Shown: positions 23,560 through 35,410, counted from the first letter of the stretch. The stretch: DNA of 64,000 nt from Rebecca billardiae RCC1528 (GCA_965240325.2 OZ251230.1:2232001-2296000); one strand, 5' to 3'. Numbers and translations are program-made. Notes: a model not told the origin generated them from the sequence alone.

Positions 23560-26500
23560 TCATTGGAACGACGTGCTCGCTGCGGACTCGGACCCGACCG
23601 AGTTGGCCATGGACGTGGCCGTGTCGTCGCCGTAGTGCTGCGCGCGCCGTACCTTCTCGAGCCCGCGCTGCAGCCATTCGTGCAGGGCCTGCTGCGGGTG
23701 GCCGTCCTGAGGCGGCGGCGCGGCGCGCGGCGGCGAGCGCAGCCTGCTCGGCGGCGGCACGGCGGCGAGCGCTCGCTCGCTGCGCTGCTGCAGCGTCGCC
23801 TGCCGCCGCTGCAGCTCCTCCACAAAGCTGCTCGGAGGCTGCGCGCTCGCGGCGCCTGTCGCGGAAGTCGTCGGCGGCGGCGGAGCACGGTGCCGGCTGG
23901 GTGCGGCCGCCGAGCGCGCCGCGGCCGCGGCTGCGGCCTGCTGCGCGAGCGAGGCCGGCGGCGGCGGCGGCGCGGGTTGTCGCGGTGCGGCGGCACTCGT
24001 CAACGGTGGCGCCAGTGCCACCGATGGCGCTGGCGGCTTCGCCGGTGGCGGCGGCGGCGGCGGCGCTGGCGGGGCGGCGGCGCGCGGCGGCGCCTCGCCC
24101 GTTGGAGGCTGCGCGCCGCTCAGCGCCGCGGCCGCGCCGGGCGGCAGCTGCCGCTTGACCAGCTGCTCGAAGAGCTCGAGGCTGAGCGCCTCCGTGGCGA
24201 TCTCGCTGCCCGGCTGCGCGCCCGCCGTCTGCGCGCGCTGCGTGATCTGCGTGATCAGCTGGCGCATCTCATCCAGGCTCAGGGTGGGCGCGCCGCTCGG
24301 CGCCGCGCCGCCGGGCGCCGAGCCGCCCGCGCCGCCCGCCTCCGCCTCCGGCGGCTGCAGAAACGGATGCGCCAGGAGCTGCGGGATAGTTGGGCGCGCC
24401 TCGGGCTCGCGGCGCAGGCACGACTGCGCGGCGCGGTGCGTCGGCGCGGGCGGCATCGCCCGCGCGGCACCGCGACTCAGCCGCGGCACTCGAGTCGCGC
24501 GCCCGGCGCCAAGCGCGCCCCGTGTCCCCCGCGCGCGCGCGCGCGCCCTTCCGAGCGCGCGACCGCGCGCGTGAGAGCGTGCGCGCACCCTGAGCACGTC
24601 CATCAGCTGTGCGTTCGGGATCGGCTTGAAGTCGATCTTGTAGGCGGGGTCGGCGATGGCGCGGAGCCGCATCAGCAGGTTCTTCTCGTGCTCGAAGGGC
24701 GTGCGGCCGTATGTCATGGCATACAGGATGCAGCCCAGCGACCAAATGTCGGACGGTCGACCGAGCTGCGCGCGCGCGGCGCGCGTGGCGCGGGGACGTG
24801 GCGGGGGCGGCGGCGTGGGCGCAAGCGCAGGCGCGGAGAGGCGTGAGCGCGGCACGCCGCGGCCGGCTCGCACGGCGTCCCGCCACGCGCTCGACAGGCA
24901 GCACGGCTGCACGGCGACACGGATGCATGCTTCCTTTTCTGCTGCTGTTCCTTTTCCGTTTTCCGTTTGGCGTCTGCACGCGCGTACACGCGCGTGCGCA
25001 CAGCGTACGCGCGCGTGCGCACAGCGTACGCGCGCGTGCGCACAGCGTACGCGTGCGCACACCTTGAGCTGACCGTTGTACCGACCGCTCATGTCCGAGA
25101 TGGACTCGGGCGACATGTAGTTGACCGTGCCCACCTGGTTGTCGCGCACGATGTTGGTCGTGTCCGCGCTGATCGCCTTGGCGATCCCGAAGTCGATCAG
25201 CTTGAGCGAGCCCTGCGCGGCGTGGGCGGGCGGCGCACGGCGCGGCGCGCGCGCGCCCACCGCGCAGCACAGCAGCGCATCAGCAGGGCCGCGCGCGCGC
25301 CGCGCCCCCGGTGCGCGCGCGCGCGCGGCAGCGCCCCGCCAGCCGCCTCCCTCCGCGCTTCCGCGCTGCCCGCGCGCGCACCTGCACCGAGAGGAAGTTC
25401 GCCGGCTTCAGGTCCGAGTGCACCACGCGCTTCTCGTGCAGCTCATGCACGGCAGTGAGCATCTGCTGCCAGTACATGCCGACGAAGTTGTGGTTGAAGC
25501 CCTTGCCCTGCTGGCGCTGCAGCAGCGTGGCGAGGTCGATCTCGCCGTGCTCCATCACGATGAACGCCACCTCCGCGCCGTCGTCCACCTCCGCGCCCAC
25601 CAGCTTGATGATGTGCTCGTTGTGCTGCAGCGATCTCAGCAGCGAGATCTCGTTTCGCACGTTGGCGCGGAACGCTTCGTCCTGCGCCTCAAAGCGCACG
25701 CGCTTGAGCGCGAGGATCTCCTTGGTCTGCACGTCCATTACCTTGTACACCTTGCTCGTGCCGCCACGCCCGATCAGCGCGAGCCGCGCGTACCGCCGCC
25801 CCGCGACGGTGAAGTCCGCTTCGGCCGCGCCGCCGGGCGCGGCGGGCGGCGCGGCGCGCGCAGGCGGCGGCGCGGGCGCCGCGTCGCGAGTGGCGGCGGC
25901 GCCGCCGCCGCCGGCCGCGCTCGGCGCGTGCGCGTGCGCGCACGCGGGCGGCGCGGCAGGCGCGTGCGCGCGCGTGGGTGCGGCCGCGTGCGCCGCGGCG
26001 TGCGAGCTCTGCTGCGCATGCGGCGTGCCCGCGCTCGGCGTCCGAGCACCCGGCGCCTCGTGCCGAGCTGGCGGCAGCGCGGTCGGAGCGGCCACCTGAG
26101 CCGTGTGCCCATCCGCCGCGGTGCCGCCTGTCAGGGGCGTTGTCTGCGCGCCGCGCGCGAAGGCACCGGCCGACGACGCCGGGGCAGGCGTCGTTGGCGG
26201 CGGCGCGACCAGGCTCGCACCGTGCGCGGCGCTCGCGAGCGCCGCGGACACGCCACCCGCCGCGCCGCCAGCGCTCGCCGAGGAGGGCTGGAGTGAGCCC
26301 GTGGCGCGGTGCAGGAGGCCCGGCGTAACCGCCGGCGTAACCGCCGGGGCCGGCGTCACCGCCGGCCCCGGCGTGGCCTCCGCCGAGAGCACCGAGTGGT
26401 GCGTGCTGCTCGCGAGCGACTTGCGCGAGCCCGCCGACTTGGAGGAGGGCGAGGACGACGACGGCGTGTGCTCCTCCGTAATCATCCCGAGCCCGAGCCC

Positions 26501-28409
26501 CTCCTGCTCGTCGGCGCACGCGTCGCCCGCGCCGCCGGCGAGCTCGACAGCGCGACTGCTCTCAGCGCCGTCCGCGTGCTCGGGCGCAGCGCGCGCGGCG
26601 AGTGGCGTGCGCGGCTGCTGCTCGCTCGGTGCACCGCCGCGCGGCGTGAGCGTGGCTGCCTCTGCGAGAGCTGGCGGCGCAGAGAGCGCCGCCCGCCTCG
26701 AGCTGTCGACAGCGGGCCGCGTGAAGCTCACTGCCGAGCCTAGACCGGCCGCGGAGCTCGCCCCGGCTGCGAGGCTGGCCGGAGCCGGCTCCGGGCCGCG
26801 CGCCAAAGGCTGCGACGGGGGCGCGGGCGCAGGCGGTGGCACCGCGGGCGCGCGCTCGGCGAGTGGCGGCAGACCGGCCAGCCCACGCGCGCCGCCCGCC
26901 GCTGCCACGCCCGCCGGCTTGGCTGCCGATGTCGCCCCCGCCGCCGCCGCCGCCTCGGCGGCCGCCGCCGCGCGCGCAGCCGTCTCAGCCTCAATCTTGG
27001 CACGCTCCTCGGCGGTGATGCGCCGCGCGGGGCCACCGGAGAGGCCCAGCCGGGTGAAGGCTTTCCGAGGCTTGGCAGAGGCGGCGCCTGGCGCGGCGGC
27101 GGCCGCTGGCGACGGCGCGGTTGCCGGCGGCTGCGTGCTCCGACCGGGCGGCGCGGGCGCCGCCGCGGCTGGCGCGGGCGCGGATGGTGCCGGCGCCGCA
27201 GGCAGCGGTGGCGCGCGCGGTGTGCCCGCCTTCTCCGCCGGCGTGACGGGCGGCGCAGTGCGGACGGCGGCCCCAGCAGCGGCGGCCGAGCCGGCGTGCG
27301 GCGCACCGGCGCCAGCCGCCGGCGCCGCCTCAGCCTGCTGTCGGGGTCTCTGCTTGAAGACCACCGTCGCCTCCTCCGTCGACGCCCGGCGCGAGGGATC
27401 GGCCGGGCTCGGCGCGACCGCGCGACGCGCGCCCGACGCGAGGCCGGAGCTCTCGCTCACGCCCACGCCACGCGGAGTGGCCGCCGCCACGGCGCCACCG
27501 GCGGAGGGCGTGCGCAGCACCGGCGCCGCGGCCGGCGTGGACGGCGGCGCGCCGACGGCGGCGGGCGTCGCGGGCAGCGCGGTCGAGACCGCCCGCCCGC
27601 CCTTCATGAAGACGACGGTGTCCTCGTCGTCCGCGGGCGGCCCCGCGCTCGAGGGCACCCGGCGCTCCTCCGCCACCGGCTGCGAGGGCGTGCGCGCCCC
27701 CGCGAGGCCGCGTGCGCGCCCCTTCTGACGAATCTCCTCCGCCTTGGCCGCGTGGCCGTGCGCGCTCTCAAAGCTCGCCCACGCGGCGTAGAAGTCGGCG
27801 CAGTCGACGCCGATGCGCGCGTTCTTCATGTACTTGAAGGTGTACCGCGCGTCCATCTCGGACGTCTCGCTGCGCGCGGCGCGGGGTCGCGCACGTGGCG
27901 GCGCTGGCGACACTGAGCGCGCGCGCGGCGCGGCGGTGGCAACGCATCGGCGCGGCGCTCGAGCAGGCCTCACACCTCTGCAGGCGCGCGTAGCCAATCC
28001 AGACGGCGATGTAGTCGGGGTGCGCGTGGAACTCGTCCGACATCGCCTTCGTCGCGTGCGAGTACCCGACCAGGAGCTGGCGCACCCGCGCGAGCCGCTC
28101 CGAACGATCGCTCACTTCCGCCAGTCGCCGCTCCTCCTCCTCGCGCCGTAGCAGCGTCAGCCATGGCGTCGGCGTGTGCGGCGCGCGGCGCACCTCGCTC
28201 ACGAGCGCGTCACGCGCGTGGCCGAGGCGAAGCGCTTGCCCCACGAGATTGTCCAGCGTCTGCGTGAGGCTGGCCGAGTCCCCGAGCGCGATCGCGGGCG
28301 ACGCGGCCGCGCGTGACGTGCTCGGCGCTTTGGCTGCCGGCGTGGGCATCATGTTCTCCTTGTCGGCGATGGGCCGGACGGCGGCGGCATGGTCCACGTG
28401 GATGGTCAT
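23560..28409 (-). CDS. TTK: MPS1/TTK dual-specificity protein kinase with N-terminal TPR
   Basis: Model: complement(join(23560..24423,24589..24765,25063..25212,25382..27869,27976..28409)), 1370 aa. Residues ~75-195 are a Bub1/Mps1-type TPR module (PWLTLLRREEEERR; YIAVWIGYARLQ; FYAAWASFESAHGHAAKAEEI). Then comes ~600 residues of low-complexity Ala/Pro linker. The kinase domain is ~825-1110: glycine loop IGRGGTSKVYKV, lysine in ILALKRVRF, catalytic loop HSDLKPANF, DFG in KLIDFGIAKA, and QVGTVNYMSPE, which is nearly identical to Mps1 enzymes. LGRPSDIWSLGCILY and RPTIPQLLAHPFL complete the C-lobe. MPS1 drives the spindle checkpoint at kinetochores. Four introns (106, 169, 297, 165 nt) all splice in frame. 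A Pro/Ala-rich tail follows the kinase. It is divergent from SDHAF2. Confidence 0.94.
25000..25061. repeat. 21-bp tandem repeat in MPS1 intron 3
   Basis: Three copies of ACAGCGTACGCGCGCGTGCGC lie immediately inside the donor end of the intron (donor at 25062). Confidence 0.85.
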
Positions 28410-28723
28410 TGGTGTCGCGTGATGAGCGCTCCAGGGCCGCTCGGGCCGGCGCGCGCGCGAGAGTCAGGCTCGGGCGTCGGCCACGGGCCTCGGCGGGCGG
28501 GGCTCCGATCAGCAGGCGCCGCCACCCTGAATTTGCGAGGTCGCCGATTGATCAGCATTTGAACGCGTTTCGCGCCAGCGAGTCGGAGCCGGACACGCTG
28601 CGGCGGCGGCGGCCCGGACTTGATCGAGAGCTACCGGCGCAGCGCTGTCCGCGCGTAGCTTCTGGACCGCCTTGCCGCGGCAGTCTCACGCCCGCGCGCT
28701 CGGGCCGTCGTCCGCCCTGCGTG
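28410..28723. promoter_or_regulatory. bidirectional promoter region, MPS1 / SDHAF2
   Basis: 314 bp between divergent start codons. TTTCGCGCC at 28568-28576 matches the E2F/DP consensus TTTSSCGC. That would suit a mitotic kinase, but the factor and site are inferred from sequence alone. Confidence 0.4.
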
Positions 28724-29336
28724 ATGTGGTCGTTGGCCTCGGCGAGGCAGCTGGCGCGGCCGGCGTCGCACGTGCTGCGCCGTTCAAACCAGCAGGCGGC
28801 GGCCGAGTCGCACAAGTTCGACCCCACCGACAAGCTGCGGCGAGCACTGCTGTACCGCAGCAAGCAGCGCGGTGCGCGCGCGCTACGCGCTGCAATGAGC
28901 GCACGGATGGACGTGCTCCGCGGGCCAGCAGGCAGCCCACGCGCGCGCGCGCGCACGCGCCGACTCGCCCTGCACCGGCGCAGGCTGGCTCGAGATGGAC
29001 ATCATGCTCGGCAATTGGGCGAGCAAGAATCTTTCGAGCATGGATGAGCCCAAGCTGCAACAGTTTGCTGAGGTGCTCGAGCAGGAGAACCCCGAGCTCT
29101 TCAAGTGGCTGACGGCGCAGGCGCCCGTTCCGCCAGAGGTGCGCGCCCGCTCTGCGCCGCCGAGCTCGTCGCACCGCGCGCGACTCACGGACAGCGCATG
29201 CCGCCGCGGTCGGCGCACCTCGCAGGCGGACAGCGAAGTGATGCGCATGATCTGCAGTGACCTGAAGGCGTCCATGAACGAGTACGCCACCGTGCGCAGT
29301 CCGAACGGGAGCTGGGAAGGCAAGGTCTGGGAGTAG
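28724..29336 (+). CDS. SDHAF2: SDHAF2/Sdh5, succinate dehydrogenase assembly factor 2
   Basis: Model: join(28724..28871,28984..29138,29226..29336), 137 aa. The family core is intact: KLRRALLYRSKQRG, WLEMDIMLGNWASKNL, PELFKWLTAQAPVPPE. It resembles the yeast/bacterial Sdh5/SdhE fold that promotes covalent FAD attachment to SdhA. The first ~30 residues (WSLASARQLARPASHVLRRS) are basic and free of acidic residues, a likely mitochondrial presequence. Exon 1 ends inside the conserved RG step and exon 2 starts with GWLE, so the join (phase 1) is well determined. Introns are 112 and 87 nt. The C-terminal exon (SEVMRMICSDLKAS) has the family's final helix. Confidence 0.92.
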
Positions 29337-29839
29337 GCCCCGGTGACATGCCACCTGGCCCGCATGGCGGATGGTCATTGGTCGCGCGGACCGTCCGCGC
29401 GAACTCGCCCAACGGCGGTGAATATGGACGACGTAATACGTAGTCGTGACGAATCTGCTGGCGGCGGCCCGGGGCCGGGCCCGGGTGGCGGGGCCCGGAC
29501 GCACCGCCGCCGGGGCGCATCCGAAGTCATCTACACGGCCGGAAGTCGCAAAGCTGCAACGCACATTCGCGACACGGCACACCACGACTCAGTGTTGCAC
29601 CGTTCAGTGCTGAAACGTAGCCTCATCAGAGCAGACCTGTCAGAGTCAAGGCAGCTCGCCGGCGCATGAATGAACGGTCATCCGTGAAGCGCGGGTCACT
29701 GTCCGGTGAACCGTCGGCGTCGCTCGACCAGCCAAATGCCGCCGGCAACCGCCTTGCCCTCGTGCGAGCGTGCGGCACGAGGTAGTCCGTATGCCCTTGA
29801 GTGGGTCGACGCGTTTCGCCGCACGCGGATGCAACTCCC
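29337..29839. other. intergenic, convergent 3' ends
   Basis: No gene or repeat is recognised between SDHAF2 and the small minus-strand gene. Short frames here are shadows. Confidence 0.55.
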
Positions 29840-30109
29840 TCACTGCTGAGCTGCTTGCGCACCGGCGCTGGTGTTCCAGGGCTTGCTGGGGTGACGGCTC
29901 AAGATGTAGGAGAATCGATCCATGCTCTCGCCAGTGGCCTCGTTGAACAGGGGCGAGCCGCCCGCGTACATCGTGTCGGCTGCATCGCCGTACGTGTTCA
30001 GGCCGTTGGCTGTGATCCACGCCTCGATGGCCTTCTGCTCGTCCTCGGAGGGCGGCGCCATCGTTCGCTGCTGGTCCGAGCCGCAACCAAGTGTCCACAA
30101 GGTGATCAT
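29840..30109 (-). CDS. small conserved-looking protein with lipoprotein-like start
   Basis: Single-exon frame of 89 aa. The composition is ordinary, unlike the Arg/Ala-rich shadows. The central segment (EDEQKAIEAWITANGLNTYG, then DTMYAGGSPLFNEATGESMDRFSYI and SRHPSKPW) reads like a small compact domain; it resembles, from memory, uncharacterised bacterial proteins of the form AWIxxNGLNxYGDPxxTxYxGGxPLF. The N-terminus (MITLWTLGCGSD) looks like a truncated bacterial lipobox (LGCGSD). A bacterial origin is possible but unproven, and an upstream exon may exist. No function is assigned. A second start at MAPPSEDE would remove the first 16 residues. Confidence 0.6.
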   Translation of the reverse strand: MITLWTLGCGSDQQRTMAPPSEDEQKAIEAWITANGLNTYGDAADTMYAGGSPLFNEATGESMDRFSYILSRHPSKPWNTSAGAQAAQQ

Positions 30110-30709
30110 GCATTTTGGACTATTGCTTGGAAAATGAAACTCACTTAATCAGTATCGGCAATGGCGGACGCGATCTGCTTGCCCGCGCGCCCACGAGGCA
30201 CGAGGCGGTTGGCGCGAGTTCGACGCTGTCGATCGTGGACGTGATGGCATTCATCTGCAGGAAACGCACATGGCGTCGTTATAGCGCGTTCGAACCTCGT
30301 CTCCGTGGGCACTCTGAGTCTGACATGTTACACCGACCGCCGTTCTCAACCCGCCGTCCCGCCGGGTCGCGGACCGCGCAGCCGGCGGCAGTCTAAGCTA
30401 ATAAAGTGTGCGGTGGGCTGTGTGAATCCGCGGCGGGCTCGAAGGGCCGGCCGGCGCAGTCACGGCCGCGCAGCGTCAAAGTTCTAGCGCTAGCTCTAAA
30501 CTCACCGAGTCTCGGGCGACGCAAACCGCAAGCCTTCATGTCCATGACGGTTCACATCCGCGCCGATCCGCGGCGGCCCGCGCGGGCGCGGGCTCACTGG
30601 CGGCCCCCGTCGGCATCGTCCAGACCACGCGGCGCGGGCGGCGCGGCCCGAGCTGACGCAGAGGGATCGAGACATGGCGTAGTAGGCTAGGCACGCTCTG
30701 CTGTCTGCA
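30110..30709. other. intergenic region
   Basis: 600 bp without a supported gene, between the start of the small protein and the 3' end of CEP104. An AATAAA at 30400-30405 has no identified plus-strand gene in front of it. Confidence 0.55.
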
Positions 30710-33700
30710 TCAGGCGGCCACGACTTGTCTAGGGTTGTGCTTGCATTTGTGCACCTGCCGATGGCGCGGACGCGCCACAGCCGCGGGCGTCAGCGTGCGC
30801 ACGCGCGACGGGCGCGCGCGCCCGCGGCGCGCCGCGCGCGCGCGCACCAGCAGGTGATCGTTCCACCCCTCGTCGTCGGCGGGCACCGCCTCCGCGCACA
30901 GCGGGCACGTGCCCTCGGCGATGCCCCGCGCCTCGCTCGGCGCCTCCGCGTTCTCGCACTCCGAGAGCAGGTGCTCTCTCAAGAAGGAGATCTCGACGAC
31001 CTGGTCGCACATCGTGCACGGCATCAGCATCGGGCAGTCGCGCCAGAAGTGCATGTCCAGCGTCTCGTCGTCGAAGCTCGGGTCGTGCCGCCCGCAGAAC
31101 TGGCATGTGTGCTCCGCGCCCGCCTCCTCCGCGCCGTCCGCGCCCGAGGCCCCGTCCGCGCCCGCGTCCGGCCGCCGTGCCCACCCTCGCAGTTTGGACG
31201 TGGACGAGAGCAGCGGGTTGGCGCCGTCCGCGGCGTCGGCGGCGTCGGACTCGTCCTCCGCGCCCTCCCCCGCGCCCGGCGTGCGCAGCAGCCCGCGCGC
31301 GCTGCGCGAGCCGCTGCCCGTGCCGGCGCCGCGGCTCGCGCTCAACCCTCGGCCCGTCGATCGCGCGTCATCCTCGTCGCCCTCGGCGATCTCCGAGAGC
31401 GCCGGCCGCTGCCCGCCGACGGGCGTGGCCGCGAGCGCCTCCTCCTCCTCGTCGCCGTGCAGGCTGCGCTCGGCGTCCACCTCGTCGAACACCGACTGCA
31501 GCGACTCGCGCTGCTTCGGCTTCAGCCCCTCGAGGAACCAGCCCAGAGAGTCGGGCTCGACGACGCGATAGACCTCGCGCGCGACGTCCGCGGCGCGCGC
31601 GCGCACGCTCGCGTTTGGCGAGTCGAACGCGGCCTTGACGAAGTCGAGGGCGCGCTCGAGCGGCACGTTCGAGCCGAACTCGGCGACGAGCTGCGCGAGC
31701 AGGGAGAGCCGGCCGACCAGCCCGTACACGTCTCCGGACTTCTTGAGCGGCGCGCTCGCGTGCGCGCCGAGCGACTCGATCGAGATCGCGCCTCGGCGGC
31801 AGAGGCCGAGCAGCGCGCCCTCCGACGCCTCGCGCACGCGCACGTTCGAGTCCGCCGTCTTGTGCAGCCACGGCAGCACGATCGGCTCGACCTGCTGCGC
31901 CACCTCCGCGGGCTTGAGCCCTGCGCCCAGCTGCAGCACGTCGTGGATCATCTCGAGCGAGGCAAGATACACCTGGGGGCCGGCGGGGGCGGCGGGGGCC
32001 GGCGGGCGCCGGCGGCGCGGGGCGCGGGGCGGCCGGTGGGCGTGTCATCGCCCGCGCGTCGAGGCCGTGCCGGCCGGCCGCGCGCAGCAGCTCCGCCGGC
32101 CGGCCGACCGCGCGGCGCCGGACGCCCGCGCGCGTGCCGCACACGCACCTGCGCGATCTTGTCGTGCGCGCACTTGCGCAGCACGCGCATCGCCGCTCGC
32201 AGCGCCACGAGCGCGTTGTGTTTCTCGGTGAGAGTCGGGAGCACATCTCTGAGCCGGTGCAGCGCCGCCTGCCGCAGCATCCACACCTTCGAGTAGAGGC
32301 ACTGCGGCGGTGCGCGCGCGCACGCAGGCACAGCCACACACACACAGACAGACAGAGAGAGAGAGCGAGAGCGAGTACAGCACACAGCACGCAGCACACA
32401 ACCGCACGCAGCACACAACCGCACACAGCACACAGCGCGCGCAGCGCAGGCGGCGGCGCGCGCGCGCGCACGGGGGCGGAGGGCGCGCCGCGTGAGTGGT
32501 CGGCCGACGCTCGCCGCCACGGCAGCCGCGCGGGAGCGCACCTGCACGGTGAACTCGCCGAAGACCTCGATCATCACCGCCGCCTCCGCCTCGTCGGCGC
32601 GCGACAGCGGCTCCGGCGCTGGCAGGTCGCCGAAAGCGGCGCTTCCGGCCGCGTCTGCGAGTGGCGGCGGGCTGCCGCCGTCCGGCATGCCGTCGACGGC
32701 GTACGCGTCGGCGGGCTTGGGCAGCGCGCGCTCGTCGTATTCCTGCTGCGTCACGGCGCGCGGCGTCGACGGCCCGCCGGGCGTGCCGCCCACCACGCCG
32801 TTCGCGGCGCCGTCGGTGCCGAGGCCGTCGCGCGCGCCGTGGCCATGCGGCGAGGCGCTCGCGATTGCGGCCGTTGCGGCGTCGGGCGCGCTCGCGACGT
32901 GCGGCGGCGCGGGGTCGAAGGCACTGGTGGGCCTGGACAGCTCCGCGTGGAAGCTCCCGCCGGCCGACGGCGGGCCCGCCACCTGCGGCGGCACCGGCGG
33001 CGGCGGCGGCGCGCCGATGCCTTCGCGAGTCGCCCAGTCTGCGGACGGCGGCCGGCGCTCTGGCGAGGCCGGCTGCTGCGCTGCGGGCTGCTCAGGCTCG
33101 TCCTCGACGAGGCCGGCGAGCAGGTTGGCGTTGGCGCGGAGCACGTCCACCTCCTCCTTCAGCCGCTTCGCCTCGTCGTAGTCCTCGCGCTGCACCGCCG
33201 CGCGCTTCTGCATCTCGAGGGCGGAGATTTGCTCGCCCGCAAGCTGCAGCTCGCCCAGAGCGCCTTTGAGACGCTTCGCCTCGTCATAGTCCTCGCGGTC
33301 GATGGCGCGCGCCTTGGCCTCCTCGAGCCGTCGCATCTGCGCCTGCGTCGTCGCGTCGACCGGCCGCGTCGACCGCCCCGCCTGGAACGGCTTCGCCGTC
33401 ACCGGCGGCGGCGGGCCCGAGCCGCCGCCGCCCGCGCGCGCGGGCGGCGGCGGCACGTCCGCCGTGCCCGCGCCGTACCCGAGAGCGGGCGCGAGCGGGA
33501 TGTGCTCGCCCGCGCCGCTGCCGTGCACGCGGATGGCGAGGATGCCGACCTGGCCGTACATGTTCAGCTCGTTGATGTGGCACTTGTGCAGCTGCAAGCG
33601 CAGCATCGTCGCCGCCGTCTGAAGGTAGACGGTCTTCAGCTCGCGCGCGCGGTAGCGGGAGCGCGCGTTCGGGTCGAGGGAGAAGTGGCCGAGGCGCTCG

Positions 33701-34002
33701 AAGCTGGCGGCGCTGGCGCCGGCGAGCGTGGCGGGCTCCTTGCTCGCGTGCAGCTCGACGCGCGACGGGATCTTGTACTGGTGGCACAGCAGCTGCAGCT
33801 GCGCGATGTGCACGAGCCCTTCGAACCGCAGAACAATCTCCTGCGGGAAGGGCGCAAAGTGCGCGCTCTGCCAGCCGCGAGACTGGGCGCTCGAGTCGTG
33901 CAGCTCGCGCGCCGGGTGCTCGTCGTCCTCCGACGAGCACGAGACGACGACGAAGCGCAGGGGCCGCGCGCCGGGCACGCTGGGCGGTTGGCCCCCAGCC
34001 AT
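30710..34002 (-). CDS. CEP104: CEP104-like centrosomal/ciliary tip protein
   Basis: Model: complement(join(30710..30754,30848..31972,32149..32301,32542..34002)), 927 aa. Residues 1-160 match the N-terminal jelly-roll of CEP104 (RFVVVSCSSEDDEHPAREL, RGWQSAHFAPFPQEIVLRF, LQLLCHQYKIPSRVEL, FLGH-like RLGHFSLD). Then come two coiled-coil modules with the duplicated AREDYDEAKRLK-type motif, a Pro/Ala-rich linker, a TOG-like helical domain (~470-720, split by introns 1 and 2) and a zinc-finger region (CQFCGRHDPSFDDE, CTMCDQVVEI, CPLCAEAVPADDEGWNDHLL, then HKCKHNPR in the last 15-codon exon). CEP104 binds EB1, CP110 and tubulin at ciliary tips and basal bodies. Introns are 240, 176 and 93 nt, all phase 0. 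Intron 1 carries CA/GA microsatellites. Confidence 0.93.
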
Positions 34003-34231
34003 GTCGCGCGGCGATCAGGATGGCGGGCCACGCGTGTGAGCTCGCCAACCGTTAGGAAGCAAGCAGGCTCAGCTCGCTGCTGCGCGCTCGCTGCGTCCGG
34101 CAGCGGGTGGGCGCCCTGAACGGCGGGTGGCCGAGCCGGAAGTCGTTGCCGTTCCTGATGACCAGGGATCCCCGTCCAGACAAGGCGGGATCTCCACCGG
34201 CCGCCGCAACAAAGCAAGGCACCGGGCAATC
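34003..34231. promoter_or_regulatory. divergent promoter region, CEP104 / unknown protein
   Basis: 229 bp between divergent starts; no specific element was recognised. Confidence 0.4.
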
Positions 34232-34618
34232 ATGGCGGACCATCTGGAGACAGTGTGCGGCGAGCTCGTGCTCAAGGGTTGGTCGAAGACCTTCGAGTCG
34301 TGGAACGCAGGCGGCTCAAATTACTACGTGCTCAACCTCGACAGCGGCGATCGGCTGTCGGCGGCGCCTGACCTCATGACGGTCATTCTGCGCCCGACGC
34401 CCGAGTTTCCGTTGATGCGCATCGACGAGCTCGACGTCGGGAGCCCGGGCCACGCATGCGTCGTCGGCGAATACGTAGAAGGCACGCCCTACGTCCCGCA
34501 GCATCCCTGGGAGCAGTATCCCATCGACGGCTTTGGCAATCCTGCCTCGCGCGGCTCTGGCCTGCGAGTGCACAACATCACGACCTCGCGTGAGGCCGCT
34601 GCTGCGGTGCCGATCTGA
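34232..34618 (+). CDS. unknown 128-aa protein
   Basis: Intronless frame from ATG 34232. It has ordinary amino-acid composition and is unlike the surrounding shadow frames. Visible features are a predicted beta-rich middle (ELVLKGWSKTFESW, YYVLNLDSGDRL, LMTVILRPTPEFP) and an acidic stretch (MRIDELDVGSPGH). No signal peptide, membrane segment or known motif was recognised. It is divergent from CEP104 with 229 bp between starts. The frame is open upstream, but no earlier ATG is present. No function is proposed. Confidence 0.62.
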   Translation: MADHLETVCGELVLKGWSKTFESWNAGGSNYYVLNLDSGDRLSAAPDLMTVILRPTPEFPLMRIDELDVGSPGHACVVGEYVEGTPYVPQHPWEQYPIDGFGNPASRGSGLRVHNITTSREAAAAVPI

Positions 34619-35036
34619 CGGCTGTGAGCCACGTCCCGACAGGTCAGACGGGGGCTGTCCGGCCCTTATTCTACTGCCGCCTCGACCATCGGCAAGCTTG
34701 AGTCACCGCATCCAAGCGAGCCGGGCCGGGGAAGCCCAGGCCCTGCGGCTGCAGCTGGCCGAGCTACGGTGCTGCAGTTCGACCTTCAGCACGCCGTCAT
34801 CGCTCAATGATGCTGCCTGTTTTTTCAATTTGTTTTTAAAGTCGATCTTCAGCCAAGCTGCCGCCGCCGTCCATCGCTGCTCCACCAATGTGAATGTCAC
34901 TGTCAGCACTCAGCACATAGTTACATAGCGTTACAGTTAGACATATCGAATTCAATAATGAAATCTAATTTCCGTTATGATCTAATCACTACTCTAAGTG
35001 ACTTAACTGGCAGTCAATTGACTGAAGGCGCGGCGG
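34619..35036. other. AT-richer intergenic region
   Basis: No gene is seen. Base composition drops to AT-rich at 34800-35020, just before the left boundary of the segmental duplication. Confidence 0.6.
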
Positions 35037-35049
35037 CGTCAAGTTGTTC

Positions 35050-35410
35050 GTCCGGTGAATATAAGAAGAAGTCGTTCAAGACCAAGTCAGGCCCAAGGCC
35101 AAGTGGATCGCGCATGCCGCTGATGCCGTGCGCGTCAAGCCGGGAAGGGAGGATCGTGCGTGCCGCAGGCGCGTCCTCAAGGGCCGTCGGTCGCCACGTG
35201 CGGCGCTCGCCGTCGCCGTATTTGGATCCTCGCGTCGTCAAGTTCGTCGCGAAGAAGAAGAAGTCGCTCAAGACCAAGCCACGCCCAAGCGAGTCTCGCA
35301 TGCCGCGGGTGTTGTGCGCGTCAAGCCGGGAAGGGGTCGTGCGTGCCGCAGGCGGCGCGTCCTCGAGGGGTCGGTCGCCACGTGCGGCGCTCGTCGGCGG
35401 AGAGAAGTGC
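35050..35410 (+). repeat. two-unit ~190-bp tandem repeat (copy 1)
   Basis: Units start near 35060 and 35250. Each runs from AAGAAGTCG(T/C)TCAAGACCAAG through GTGCGCGTCAAGCCGGGAAGG to CGGTCGCCACGTGCGGCGCTCG. The repeat is 3' of the minus-strand gene and open on both strands. It is also present in copy 2 (39765-40095). Confidence 0.85.

Noticed and set aside
30288-30296. GTTCGAACC resembling a tRNA B box
   Set aside because: The flanking bases do not form a T-stem and no acceptor or anticodon arm can be drawn.
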